A stretch of DNA of 64,000 nt from Rubripirellula tenax (GTDB taxonomy: Bacteria > Planctomycetota > Planctomycetia > Pirellulales > Pirellulaceae), in the NCBI RefSeq assembly GCF_007860125.1, contig NZ_SJPW01000001.1, forward strand, positions 1,449,055-1,513,054, given 5' to 3'. The notes beneath the pieces were generated by a model. That model was not told the origin of the DNA, searched no databases, and saw only the letters and a program-made list of their open reading frames with translations. Both the position numbers and the translations under genes were made by a program. Positions 1-9,428 of this stretch are shown here, piece by piece (positions within the stretch are counted from its first letter, which is position 1; every line of letters starts with the position of its first letter).

Positions 1-2437
1 GGGTGGGATCCAAGTGAATCGCACCCAAGCTATTCCGTTTGCGCGTCGTCATCACTTGGCCGAAGCTCTGATCGATCGCACCGCGGGATCGGACTTGGTT
101 GAATCGAGTCAAGGACGTCAGTGCGGCATGGTGAAAGCCATCCGTCGTGGAAAGGAATTGCTCGCCGCAAAGGACGGGATCCCACATCACCACGCTGTCA
201 AAGGTCTCGCGTGGCATCGTGGCTGCGATCGTCGCACCGAAACGCAAACCGACCGCCGAAATGCATTCCACACCCGAACGCGTCGCGAGAAAAGTTTTTG
301 CGTCGGCCAGATTTTGGCGCATTCGATCGATAGTCAACTTGGCGCAGTCGCCTTCGGAATTTCCCGTCGAAGCGTAATCAAACCGCAACACTTCATGACC
401 GGCTTTGCAGAGTTGGATCGCCAATTGTTGGAGATTTCGATACCCGCGTGCATACTCGTGTCCGATCGAATGACACAACACGATCGCTCGCTGGGATGAT
501 CGGTTTCTTGGTGAGTAGCGAACCGCGTAAAGGCGATCACCGTCACTGGTGAAGTAGTCCGCGTCGATCATCGGCAAATGATGCCGATGCACTAAAATGT
601 CGTCGTCGTCACCGTTGGTCACTTGACCGTCGGTTTGTTCAAGGTGACGAGCCGCACTCGCGACCGTCGGATTGGCAAAGAAATCGCGTACGGGCAACTC
701 AATATTTTTCTCGGTTGTCAATCGAGCCACAATTTGTGTGACCAACAGCGAGCTGCCACCGAGCAAAAAGAAGTCGTCGTGGATACCGATCTCAGGAAGA
801 TGGAGCACGTCTTGCCAAAGTTCGACCAAGTATCGCTGCATCGGCGTTTGTGGCGCGACGTACGAGTCGTCACGTGGAACCACACTCTCAGCCGGCGGGG
901 GCAATCGTCGCCGGTCGATTTTCCCGTTGATGGTCTTGGGAAACGAATCCAAGAACACATAGCGAGCAGGCACCATGTAGGCCGGCAGCTTCTGGCGCAA
1001 AAACGAAGCGACCTCGTTTGCCGAAACCTGTGCCGGCCCCACGGCAAGGTAAGCGATCAAAAACTTCTTGCCGTCGACTCCGTCGTAACTGACCAACGAC
1101 TCCAAAACTGACTCACATTCGTTGACAACAGCTTCGATCTCGGCTGGTTCGATCCGGTACGACCCCAACTTGATTTGGTGATCGAGTCGTCCGCCGAAAT
1201 CGATGTTCCCATCGGGCAAGAACCGGGCGACGTCACCGGTCCGATAGAGTCGCCGCATTTCGCCATTGATCTCAGTCCGGATGAATGCGGCGTCCGTCAA
1301 GTCGGGCCGATTGTGATATCCCTTCGCAAGCGCCGGGCCGCCCAAAAAAAGTTGCCCCGTTTCACCGACATCCAGCACCCGTCGTTGATCGTCCAGCACA
1401 AACGCTTCGTAGCGTTTCATCGGCTTTCCGATCGGCATGTTGGCGGCATCGAATTGATCATCGGGAATGAAGACCGTCGCGCTGACCGTTGCTTCGGTCG
1501 GACCATATGCGTTGCACCAAAGTACGTCGCGGTCGCAAAGCTGTTGCCAACGACGGTAGTGTGCCACCGACACTTTTTCGCCGGTAACGATCATCAAGCC
1601 GATCGACGGCGGGATCCGCTCGCCCGTGGCAACCATCAAATCGACCCATTGGTGCCAGTATGCCGTGGCAAGATGGATCGCAGTCACGCCGAACCGATTG
1701 ACCAAAGTCGACAACTCGTTGCGTTCATTCGCCCGCCCGCGAGGACGAACGACCACCGCCCCGCCCGTCAGCAAAGGCGGGAAAATCTCCTCGATCGCAA
1801 TGTCAAAATTCAGTGTCGAAAACTGCAACGTGCGATCGTCTTGATTGATCTTGTAACAATCGATATCGGCGTAGCAGTACGTCGCCAGCGCGGCGTGTTG
1901 GATCTCGACGCCTTTTGGTTTTCCAGTCGAACCCGACGTGTACATGATGTACGCCAAGTCATCGGGTGCGATCGATGGAAACGAAACCGATTCAATGTTA
2001 GCGTCCAACCAAAGAGACGGTTCACAATCGATCCACTCGCACGGCGCCGCTTCACCACCCACCAAGTTCTTGCCTATCGACGCTTGGTAGTGCGGATGTC
2101 CCAAGATGGTCCGGATCGCGGCGTCGCCGACCATGTAGGCAAGTCGGTCGACAGGATATTCGGGATCTAGCGGAACGAACACGGCGCCCAACTTCATGAT
2201 CCCGATCATCGCCGCGATGGCTTCGGGCGAACGATCGACGCACATACCGACACAATCGCCGGCCGTGATACCTGATGCTTTTAATCGAGCAGCGATCGCG
2301 ACCGCCATCGCATCCAGCTCCGCGTACGAGAGCGTCCCGTCTTCGGCGATGACCGCGGTGCGATCCGGCGTCTGCGCCAATTGACGCGACCACAGTGTCG
2401 GAAAGGCGACCAGAGCTTCGTGTTCCGTTGTCGTCAT
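1..2437 (-). CDS. Adenylation-carrier-hydrolase protein (NRPS-like), 3' part outside the window
   Basis: The frame is open from the ATG at 2437 to the window edge (812 codons), so the C-terminus is missing. Residues about 10-500 form an AMP-forming adenylation domain with the core motifs YIMYTSGSTGKPKG, NAYGPTEATVS, YRTGDVAR and NGKIDRRRLP (the catalytic Lys of A10). A peptidyl carrier domain follows, with the phosphopantetheine Ser in FLLGGSSLL near residue 561. From about residue 625 there is an alpha/beta-hydrolase domain (LCHSIGHEYARGYRNLQQLA, LRFDYASTGNSEGD) that resembles the hydrolases seen near exosortase loci. Its nucleophile elbow reads GLRFGA, with Arg where Ser is expected. No condensation domain is visible. 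The start overlaps the stop of the upstream aminotransferase gene as ATGA, so the two are probably translationally coupled and act in one pathway that activates an amino acid, possibly 2,4-diaminobutyrate. Domain calls are firm; the product is unknown. Confidence 0.85.
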   Translation of the reverse strand, partial: MTTTEHEALVAFPTLWSRQLAQTPDRTAVIAEDGTLSYAELDAMAVAIAARLKASGITAGDCVGMCVDRSPEAIAAMIGIMKLGAVFVPLDPEYPVDRLAYMVGDAAIRTILGHPHYQASIGKNLVGGEAAPCEWIDCEPSLWLDANIESVSFPSIAPDDLAYIMYTSGSTGKPKGVEIQHAALATYCYADIDCYKINQDDRTLQFSTLNFDIAIEEIFPPLLTGGAVVVRPRGRANERNELSTLVNRFGVTAIHLATAYWHQWVDLMVATGERIPPSIGLMIVTGEKVSVAHYRRWQQLCDRDVLWCNAYGPTEATVSATVFIPDDQFDAANMPIGKPMKRYEAFVLDDQRRVLDVGETGQLFLGGPALAKGYHNRPDLTDAAFIRTEINGEMRRLYRTGDVARFLPDGNIDFGGRLDHQIKLGSYRIEPAEIEAVVNECESVLESLVSYDGVDGKKFLIAYLAVGPAQVSANEVASFLRQKLPAYMVPARYVFLDSFPKTINGKIDRRRLPPPAESVVPRDDSYVAPQTPMQRYLVELWQDVLHLPEIGIHDDFFLLGGSSLLVTQIVARLTTEKNIELPVRDFFANPTVASAARHLEQTDGQVTNGDDDDILVHRHHLPMIDADYFTSDGDRLYAVRYSPRNRSSQRAIVLCHSIGHEYARGYRNLQQLAIQLCKAGHEVLRFDYASTGNSEGDCAKLTIDRMRQNLADAKTFLATRSGVECISAVGLRFGATIAATMPRETFDSVVMWDPVLCGEQFLSTTDGFHHAALTSLTRFNQVRSRGAIDQSFGQVMTTRKRNSLGAIHLDPT

Positions 2438-3783
2438 TGTCCCAAGGTACCCATCGACGCGGATCCACCGACCGACGAAATCGATCCCAAGTCAAGTTGC
2501 GGCATCACTTGTAACGCTTGATCGGATGGGGAAGTCTCTTCGCCGACAACTCGGCACAGTACGGCATCCACGACACGCAGTCCTTCAAACAACAACGGCC
2601 GCTCGATTGTCAGTGCGGGCATGAACTTCAGCACTTGGTCGTCGGCGCCGGATGCTTCGATCAACAATCCGTCTTGGAAGCATTGGCGAATCACCTTCGC
2701 GGCCAGGTCGCCACGCTTGACGTCCAGGCCCCAAATCAATCCGCGACCGCGATAACAAAAGTTCTGTGCCGCGAATCGTTCGCAGACTTGTTTCAACCAC
2801 GACTGAATCACTTCGCCTCGACTGGCGATTTGGGATTCGAAGTCTGCATCGGCCCAGTGTTTCAAGACGGCGTTGGCGGCGACGAATGCCAAGTTGTTGC
2901 CGCGGAACGTGCCGGTGTGTTCGCCCGGTTTCCAAGCATCCAACGGGCGGCGGATCAGCACCAACGACATTGGCAAACCGCCACCGATCGACTTCGACAA
3001 ACAAACCACATCCGGTTCAAGCCCCGCGTCTTCGAAGCTGAAGAACTTTCCGGTGCGTCCGTTGCCGACCTGGATGTCGTCGATGATCAGCAAGATTTCG
3101 TGTTGTCGACATATCTCAGCCACGCGTCGTAGCCATTGCCGACTTGCGACATTGATGCCGCCTTCGCCTTGTACCGTTTCCAAAATCACTGCCGCTGGAA
3201 CGGGAAGCCCGCTGCTGTTGTCCGCCAACATTTTGGCCAACAGATCGGCCGTGTCGACGTCGCCCAGGTAACCATCGAAAGGTAAATGAGTCACGTTGTT
3301 TCGCGACCCATAGAATTCGCTGTGATAGTACTTGTTGCCCGTCAAGGCGAGTGATCCGAGCGAGTGCCCGTGATAGGCATTTGTGAACGCAACGATGTGG
3401 CTACGGTTGGTTTGTTTGCGAGCCAGCTTGATGGCTGCTTCCACCGCGTTGGTTCCGGTTGGGCCGGTGAATTGAACCACGAAGTCCATTCCGCGAGGCT
3501 TCAAGATCAATCGCTCGAACGTGTCAAGAAAGTCGACCTTCGCCTTCGTTGCGATGTCCAGCGAATGCTGGATTCCGTTTCGCGAAACGTAGTCCAACAA
3601 TGCGGCCTTCGCGACCGGGTGATTGTGGCCGTAATTCAACGAACCGGCGCCGCAGAAAAAGTCGATGAATGTCTTGCCCGACGCGTCGGTCAGCGTCGAG
3701 CCGACGGCTGTGTCGAATACCGCCGGAAACAATCGACAGTATCCACGTACGTTTGATTCGATATTGCCGGTGGCTTCAGACAT
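2434..3783 (-). CDS. Class III PLP aminotransferase, diaminobutyrate-2-oxoglutarate type (EctB/Dat-like)
   Basis: This 449-residue protein has the usual length of the diaminobutyrate transaminase family, which interconverts aspartate semialdehyde and 2,4-diaminobutyrate with glutamate as amino donor. Visible hallmarks are the N-terminal DFFCGAGSLNYGHNHP segment, the TGTNAVEAAIKLAR cofactor region, the aspartate-bearing IIDDIQVGNGRTG and the PLP lysine in LSKSIGGGLPMS. No ectA or ectC is adjacent, so ectoine synthesis is not supported here. The next gene is an adenylation-carrier protein overlapping by four bases, which instead suggests that diaminobutyrate, or a related diamine, is built and then activated for a secondary metabolite. 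Exact substrate specificity within class III is an inference. Confidence 0.88.
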   Translation of the reverse strand: MSEATGNIESNVRGYCRLFPAVFDTAVGSTLTDASGKTFIDFFCGAGSLNYGHNHPVAKAALLDYVSRNGIQHSLDIATKAKVDFLDTFERLILKPRGMDFVVQFTGPTGTNAVEAAIKLARKQTNRSHIVAFTNAYHGHSLGSLALTGNKYYHSEFYGSRNNVTHLPFDGYLGDVDTADLLAKMLADNSSGLPVPAAVILETVQGEGGINVASRQWLRRVAEICRQHEILLIIDDIQVGNGRTGKFFSFEDAGLEPDVVCLSKSIGGGLPMSLVLIRRPLDAWKPGEHTGTFRGNNLAFVAANAVLKHWADADFESQIASRGEVIQSWLKQVCERFAAQNFCYRGRGLIWGLDVKRGDLAAKVIRQCFQDGLLIEASGADDQVLKFMPALTIERPLLFEGLRVVDAVLCRVVGEETSPSDQALQVMPQLDLGSISSVGGSASMGTLGQ

Positions 3784-3971
3784 GGGCTTACCTTGGGGCT
3801 TGGTCCCCGATCGAGAAAAGCGGATCCCTGTGTAGATCCTCTCTCGAAAGCTAGATCCGAAAGCTGGCGAATCAAAGTCAATGATGTTGGACCGGCCAAT
3901 CCATTCGACCGTCGTTCAACCTTTAACGACTGCAACGATTCCACAACTGTTTAGGGACCTATCCGTATCCA

Positions 3972-4295
3972 TCAGGCTTCGAAATCAATGTGACCTTCCG
4001 ACGCAGGTTCCTCTTGCGAAACCTGGGATTCGTTCGGAGTCGGTGCGTCGGGTTCGTCATCTTTTTCTTGATGACCTTCGAAGGAGTCATACAGTTGGCG
4101 ACCGTCGCCGCCGCGATCACCCGTTTTCGTGCTAGCGTCGAGCGCCCCCACTTCTAGATTCTTGCCCGTGGATGAATCAGCGGCGGACTGCTTGTTGGTA
4201 GCGTCCGAAGCGATCTTGTCGGCATCGCCACCTTTCGCGGCCGCCTGTGAAGTTCCCGCGATGCTCGCTGCTGCGGAAGTCGGTTGAATATTCAT
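3972..4295 (-). CDS. Small acidic hypothetical protein
   Basis: A 107-residue protein starting MNIQPTSAAASIAG, rich in Ala, Ser, Asp and Glu. It has no Cys, no membrane segment and no recognisable fold, and is probably largely disordered. It follows the AsmA-like gene on the same strand after about 95 bases. The Ala/Ser-rich start does not look like a normal signal peptide because it lacks a hydrophobic core. I recall similar short proteins in planctomycete genomes but cannot assign a function. Confidence 0.6.
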   Translation of the reverse strand: MNIQPTSAAASIAGTSQAAAKGGDADKIASDATNKQSAADSSTGKNLEVGALDASTKTGDRGGDGRQLYDSFEGHQEKDDEPDAPTPNESQVSQEEPASEGHIDFEA

Positions 4296-4389
4296 GTCCG
4301 ATCGTCCTGTCTGGTGTCTGCCGAGACCCGTCTCGGCGGGTCAGGTTATCCGGTGTGGATGCTGGTCTGTGTGAAAGGTGTCATGGCGA

Positions 4390-7300
4390 TCATTTGAACC
4401 AACCTCGGCTTTGGCTAGCCGAGCGAGGTGAATCGCTTTGTTCCTCGGCTTCGTGGTTCCCGCCCATGCCCGGAAACATGCGTTCGAGTGTTTGTCCGAC
4501 GCCATCGAGCGCGCGGCGTTCGATCCGCACATCGTTCACGGGGCCGCGAACGTCGATCGTCATCAAGGTGTAACGTTGACTGCGCAGAGGACGAACGATC
4601 TTGGTGAACGTGTTCTGAGGACTGACACGCGTGTTGAATGTCAGATCCAATTCTTGACGTCGATCCAAGGTCCCCCCGCCTTCGAGCGAGACCAAATCGC
4701 CCCACAGGTGCACTTTATTGAACGTCGCTGTGTCGCCGAACAAGCTGAACTCGATCTCGCCGTCGGTGAAGGCGACATCTTCGGTCGGCGTGACGCTGAT
4801 CAGATTCATCACCTTGACGATCATTGGCAACTGATAAAGGTTTGCACCGGAGACTCGCGCCGTCCCAGATCCCTTCAACAGATCGCTGGTTCCCAAGTTG
4901 CCTCGCAAATTGGTTTGACCGCTAAACGTTCCAGTGAGGCCGTTATCGCCGTGACCAAAGTCCGCCAACAAAGTCGGCACCCGACCCGCCTGAACCGCCA
5001 TGACGACGTCAAAATCGCCGCTAGACAAGATCACCTCGCCATCAAGATCAATGGTTCCGCCAAACAGTTTGCCGCGGATCGGTGCCGACGCCGACGTCTC
5101 GCCACCGACACCAGCCGCGCGTCGATCGAATGCTCGCTGCCCCAGGTCCAACCGATCGTTGTTGATCGAAAATGGACCTTGAATGTTGGTGAGCTGCAGA
5201 TCGTCCACGTGCATCGAATCGATACGGACGGCGCCCGTCGCAAGGAGTACGGATTCGTTTCGAGTTCCCTGGACCGACACTTCACCCCGCAGCGAATGCA
5301 CCGGTCCGACATCGGCGATGCGGTTTCCTTCGAGCTGAAGATCCAAGTCCCAATTGATGACGGGTTCGGGCCGAGCTTCATCGGGGATCGTCAATACGGT
5401 GGTGCCCCGGATGCTGACGGGGCCTCGCAACTGCAGCCTTCGCATCGCTTCCCGCATTTGCACGGGTAGGGCCGCGATCAGTTCGGCATCGGGGCGCAAT
5501 CGGCTGCCGCTGTGCAGATTCGTCGACAACACCCAACGCCCGTCTTCGCCGGGATCGCAGCGACCGTCCGCAGAAATCTTCGACCCGTCGTGACTGGCCT
5601 TCAACGATTCGATCTTTACGTTCGATCCGTCGAAGCGCACAACGCCACCGGTGATGTCCAACCGATAGGGCAGCGCCGGCGGACGAATGCTTAGAATCCG
5701 ATTGGTCACTTGTCCGTGTTCCAACTGCCTCGCACTGATGTCCATTCCGATCGGTGAATCGTTTCCGATTTTGACCAACTGCACATTCAATTCATCCAAC
5801 ACCCCGTTGGGCGAGATTGCGTCCCACACCTGTTGGGTCGAATAGGGCAAAGAGGAACGCAGCGACTCGTCCATCGGAACGTTCTGGGCCTGGAAGTTCA
5901 ACATCAGCCGCGATTCGCTGCGATCGACAACGCCGTGATCGGTGATGCGATATCCTGATGGCATCGCGCCGGCAACTTCCATTTGATAAGTGCCATCGCA
6001 AAGAATCACACCGGCATTCGCGTTGGTGGCGCGGAAGCCGGACATCTTCACCAAATGATTCTCGACACGAATCTTCCCCGAAACGTTATACAACGGGTAG
6101 GCGAACTTTTCGTAACGCATATGTCCATCGATCACGTCCAAATCGATGGTCCGCGTTTGCCGTCCGGCCGCATCGGTCGCGAAGACGGCCATTGCCAACC
6201 GAACCGAACCGCGGGGACGTAGCGAACGAACGAACGATTCCAGTCCGCTCTGTTCGGCCAACCGCGGCGTTAACGATTGCAACAACGTGTTGTCGATCGG
6301 GATGGGGCCATCGGTTTGAACGACGAAAGACTTTTCGTTCGTGATGCCCGGCTTGGTCGGCAATCGAAACGCACAAAGCATGCGATTGCTGGATACACGA
6401 CCACTAAGTCCGTCACTCGAAACGATGCCGGATCGCAGTTCGATTCGGCCGACGACTTGCTCGATCGGGTAAGGAAACTTTTCGTAGCGAACATCAACAC
6501 CGTGACACGTCAGATCCGCGTTGGTGTCCCATCCGCCGACTCCATGGACAAGGCTTGCATCGATGTCGACACGGCCGAGCGGCTGAATCTTGTGCCACTG
6601 TTCCTGCAGCGATGGTGGAAGCGACGCGGCCAACCGCTCGTCCAATAACAAACCTCGTGTCTTGACCGTCAACGTTGCCGGCGACGGCCATTGGTGGCCG
6701 TCCAACCGACCGTTGACGATGCGAACGATGGCGTCACCCAAGTTGGCTTGCCCGCCGTCGACCGTGATCCCCGACGGATCGCAAACAACCACTCCCCTTA
6801 GCTGCGACAACGGCAACGGCAATGCGAGATGCTCGAACCGACCGTCGTGGACATTCGTCTGCACGCGATAGTCGACTTTTCCCGTCGCAGCTTTGTGATA
6901 CGAAATCGACGTGTCGCAAGCACACGTCAAGTCTTTTGCGTTTCGTAAAAAATCGCTCCACGCCGATGGAAGGCTGTCGTACAGTCGACGATTGAAGTGA
7001 ACGCCGGTTGCAGCGCACAAAACATCGACCGAACCGCCGACGTTGGTGATCTTCAGCTTGATGTCTTTGGCAAAGTCGGCGACGCCGGTCACAGTAATCT
7101 CGTGATCCGTCGATCCGTCGGCTCGGGTCCGATTGACCACCAACGCACGCTCCAGTTCGGCGTCAATCCATCGGCTGGACGCGTCATCGCCAAACAACCG
7201 CAAGTGAATTTGACTCAAATCGATTCGCGGCGCCGCCGGGCCGAGCTGCGGCAGCGGCAGTAAAACCGCCAAAGAAGAATCGCCGTTTTCACGCAGCCAA

Positions 7301-7785
7301 ACGTTTGCGGTGACTCCTTCGACGACCACACGCCGCGTTACCAACGGGTTCTGCTGGTCGAGTAGCTTTTCGATTTGAAAGTCACCCATCACGGTGATCC
7401 GTTCGATCCGGACCATCTCGCGACTGCGAAGCGAAAGCATGGACGTCGGCTCGCTGATCCGCAGGTCTTCCAAAACCAAACCGATGTTGGGATCAAAGTG
7501 TCCCCGACGTACCGAGATGTTGTGATTGGGGTAGTGCGTTTGAAGTTGGCAAATGAATTTCCGCCGAACCGTTTCGCCGATCGTCTGTGGTGCTAGCGAA
7601 CGGATCGCGAAACAGGCCGCGGCAATGATCAGCGCAGCGAACAGCCACCGTGACATACGTCCCGATTGACGAGGCTTCGCAGCTTCCGTGTTGCCGGCCA
7701 AATCTTCCGTGCCTTCCAATGGCTCTGCGCAGCCGTTTGCCCGGTGATTCTTCACCTTGGTGGGGCAAAAATAGCCCGACTGCAT
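4390..7785 (-). CDS. AsmA/TamB-like envelope protein
   Basis: A 1131-residue protein with one N-terminal membrane anchor (MSRWLFAALIIAAACFAI, from residue 43) followed by a long, mostly beta-strand region of repeated modules. It ends in an AsmA_2-type C-terminal domain (around residues 960-1090), where the stretch LTGTFSGQTNLRG and the following GSGTARVSGANLYQLP are typical. Proteins of this group sit in the inner membrane and reach across the periplasm; several are implicated in lipid transport to the outer membrane. The first 42 residues are hydrophilic and may be a start-site artefact, with Met43 (nt 7659) as an alternative. It lies 23 bases downstream of the membrane-protein gene on the same strand and is probably co-transcribed with it and the GT2 gene. 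Confidence 0.75.
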   Translation of the reverse strand: MQSGYFCPTKVKNHRANGCAEPLEGTEDLAGNTEAAKPRQSGRMSRWLFAALIIAAACFAIRSLAPQTIGETVRRKFICQLQTHYPNHNISVRRGHFDPNIGLVLEDLRISEPTSMLSLRSREMVRIERITVMGDFQIEKLLDQQNPLVTRRVVVEGVTANVWLRENGDSSLAVLLPLPQLGPAAPRIDLSQIHLRLFGDDASSRWIDAELERALVVNRTRADGSTDHEITVTGVADFAKDIKLKITNVGGSVDVLCAATGVHFNRRLYDSLPSAWSDFLRNAKDLTCACDTSISYHKAATGKVDYRVQTNVHDGRFEHLALPLPLSQLRGVVVCDPSGITVDGGQANLGDAIVRIVNGRLDGHQWPSPATLTVKTRGLLLDERLAASLPPSLQEQWHKIQPLGRVDIDASLVHGVGGWDTNADLTCHGVDVRYEKFPYPIEQVVGRIELRSGIVSSDGLSGRVSSNRMLCAFRLPTKPGITNEKSFVVQTDGPIPIDNTLLQSLTPRLAEQSGLESFVRSLRPRGSVRLAMAVFATDAAGRQTRTIDLDVIDGHMRYEKFAYPLYNVSGKIRVENHLVKMSGFRATNANAGVILCDGTYQMEVAGAMPSGYRITDHGVVDRSESRLMLNFQAQNVPMDESLRSSLPYSTQQVWDAISPNGVLDELNVQLVKIGNDSPIGMDISARQLEHGQVTNRILSIRPPALPYRLDITGGVVRFDGSNVKIESLKASHDGSKISADGRCDPGEDGRWVLSTNLHSGSRLRPDAELIAALPVQMREAMRRLQLRGPVSIRGTTVLTIPDEARPEPVINWDLDLQLEGNRIADVGPVHSLRGEVSVQGTRNESVLLATGAVRIDSMHVDDLQLTNIQGPFSINNDRLDLGQRAFDRRAAGVGGETSASAPIRGKLFGGTIDLDGEVILSSGDFDVVMAVQAGRVPTLLADFGHGDNGLTGTFSGQTNLRGNLGTSDLLKGSGTARVSGANLYQLPMIVKVMNLISVTPTEDVAFTDGEIEFSLFGDTATFNKVHLWGDLVSLEGGGTLDRRQELDLTFNTRVSPQNTFTKIVRPLRSQRYTLMTIDVRGPVNDVRIERRALDGVGQTLERMFPGMGGNHEAEEQSDSPRSASQSRGWFK

Positions 7786-7808
7786 CCGACCGGATGGTAC
7801 GCCCGTGG

Positions 7809-9428
7809 CTAAGCGTCAATCCACCCCAAAAACTGCCAAAAACGGTACAGCCACGGTGATTGCCAAGGCGACGAGAGCGCCGTCGACATCGAAAAGATAC
7901 TCATTGCTAGCAATGCCCACACCGACCGCCGGCCGAGCGTCGAACGAACACACGCGTCGATGGCGACCGCAACCATTGCTAGCCAAAGCGGCGCAAACCA
8001 CAACAACCAGCGTAAACACGTGCTAACCCCACCGTAATTGCGATCAATCATCGGTCGGAACAGATAGAAAGCAAAACAGACCAAGGTTGCTAGCAAGATC
8101 GCGGCAACCATCCGCCGGTATTCGGGCGGCCCCGTCCGCAGCGACATCGCAAAACCAAAAGGCAGCAGACACCAGATCGGCGTCAACGAAAAAAGACCGT
8201 AATGACCGAAGGTCATATGGAAAAAGTAGATCCATCGCGACGGTTCGCCGCGGTCGACACCGCGGCGACGCCCGTCTTGCCAGTAGCTTCCCGGGTACTC
8301 GTACCAGTCATCCCAGCGCGAAAGCTGCCATCCGGTTTCGTCACGAACCAGGGCGAACGATCGGTCGTCGGCAAACACGCGGTAACGCTTCGATTCGTCC
8401 GAGGGCTTGATTGCGAACGTCGCTTCCGCCGGTACCAACCCGCGATCGACGATCACCCGCTGAACGTCTGTGGCGAGTTGTTGGTCGGGGGATTCGGTGG
8501 AAGCTTCAAAGTGGGCGACCACAGCGCCGACGCCGCGATGGGCATAGGGCGGACGGAGACTTTCGTGCGCAATCCACGTCGTGGCGAAGAACGCGACCGC
8601 GACGACCGCTACACCGCCCGCCATCGGAATCACGGATCGACGATCCAACCAAACGGCAAGCACGCCCCAGAAAACGGCCATCGAAAGTGCTGGCAACTCG
8701 TTGGCCGCCGCGAATGCCGCCAACATCCCCATCGCGCACCAGGAGCACGCGCTGACTCGCAGCGAGTCGCCACGTTGGGCGCCCGCGATCCGGTCCCCCG
8801 CCGACAAATAGATCGCCATGGCCGCCGCCATCGACGCGGCGGCGGGCAAGTGGTTGTTCAACGAGACCGTGAACGGCAACATCATCGTCCCGAAACAAGT
8901 CGCCGCGACGGACATCACCTGCCCTTCGACCGACTCGCAAACGCGACGGATCACCGCGGTGGTCGCAACCAGAAACACCGCCAACATGGGCAGGTTCACC
9001 AGCGCTAAGATCAACCGGGGCACATAGATCGGCTGGGCCGTCATCGTCATGCCGGTACTCAGGTGCACCAACTTGTAAACGCCAGCGACCATTGTCGGAA
9101 ACAGCGGCGGCTTGCTGCTGTAGTAGTGCAACTTGCCATCCGCCCCCGTATGCCGGACCTTGTCGATCGTCCCCCATGGACGACGGTTGCGGTGGATCGG
9201 ATTGGCAATTTCGATTTGACGGTCGATCGCATAGGTCCCGTCTTCGACCAGGCTGGCGATCGTACACCAGCGACTGCGATCATTCGCCGACAGAAACGCG
9301 GTGTCGCCTTCGGCGCTGGTCACCGTCGCGATTCGACCAGCCGCGATCGCCACCGAGACCAGGATCATGGTGCCCAGAATCGTTCGAATCATTCGGTGAT
9401 GGTCCGTGTCGTTGCGCATGTTAGTCAT
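7809..9428 (-). CDS. Polytopic membrane protein, possible GT-C-type glycosyltransferase
   Basis: A 539-residue protein with a long N-terminal signal anchor and roughly ten further hydrophobic segments, including LILALVNLPMLAVFLVATTA and a C-terminal cluster ending in MSIFSMSTALSSPW. A large soluble loop (about residues 290-400, YRVFADDRSFALVRDETGWQ) lies between membrane blocks. The layout, and the four-base overlap with an upstream polyprenyl-phosphate-type GT2 gene, fit a lipid-linked-sugar-dependent transferase, but I see no family-defining catalytic motif. It could equally be an uncharacterised planctomycete membrane protein. Gene reality is well supported; function is inferred from context. 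Confidence 0.7.
   Translation of the reverse strand: MTNMRNDTDHHRMIRTILGTMILVSVAIAAGRIATVTSAEGDTAFLSANDRSRWCTIASLVEDGTYAIDRQIEIANPIHRNRRPWGTIDKVRHTGADGKLHYYSSKPPLFPTMVAGVYKLVHLSTGMTMTAQPIYVPRLILALVNLPMLAVFLVATTAVIRRVCESVEGQVMSVAATCFGTMMLPFTVSLNNHLPAAASMAAAMAIYLSAGDRIAGAQRGDSLRVSACSWCAMGMLAAFAAANELPALSMAVFWGVLAVWLDRRSVIPMAGGVAVVAVAFFATTWIAHESLRPPYAHRGVGAVVAHFEASTESPDQQLATDVQRVIVDRGLVPAEATFAIKPSDESKRYRVFADDRSFALVRDETGWQLSRWDDWYEYPGSYWQDGRRRGVDRGEPSRWIYFFHMTFGHYGLFSLTPIWCLLPFGFAMSLRTGPPEYRRMVAAILLATLVCFAFYLFRPMIDRNYGGVSTCLRWLLWFAPLWLAMVAVAIDACVRSTLGRRSVWALLAMSIFSMSTALSSPWQSPWLYRFWQFLGWIDA

Noticed and set aside
1175..2170. 331-codon plus-strand open frame
   Set aside because: It is antisense to the adenylation domain, whose minus-strand frame has all core motifs. 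The plus-strand translation is Arg/His-rich and without family features.
2434..3783. Ectoine biosynthesis locus
   Set aside because: The aminotransferase is EctB-like, but no acetyltransferase (EctA) or ectoine synthase (EctC) is adjacent; the coupled gene is an adenylation protein.
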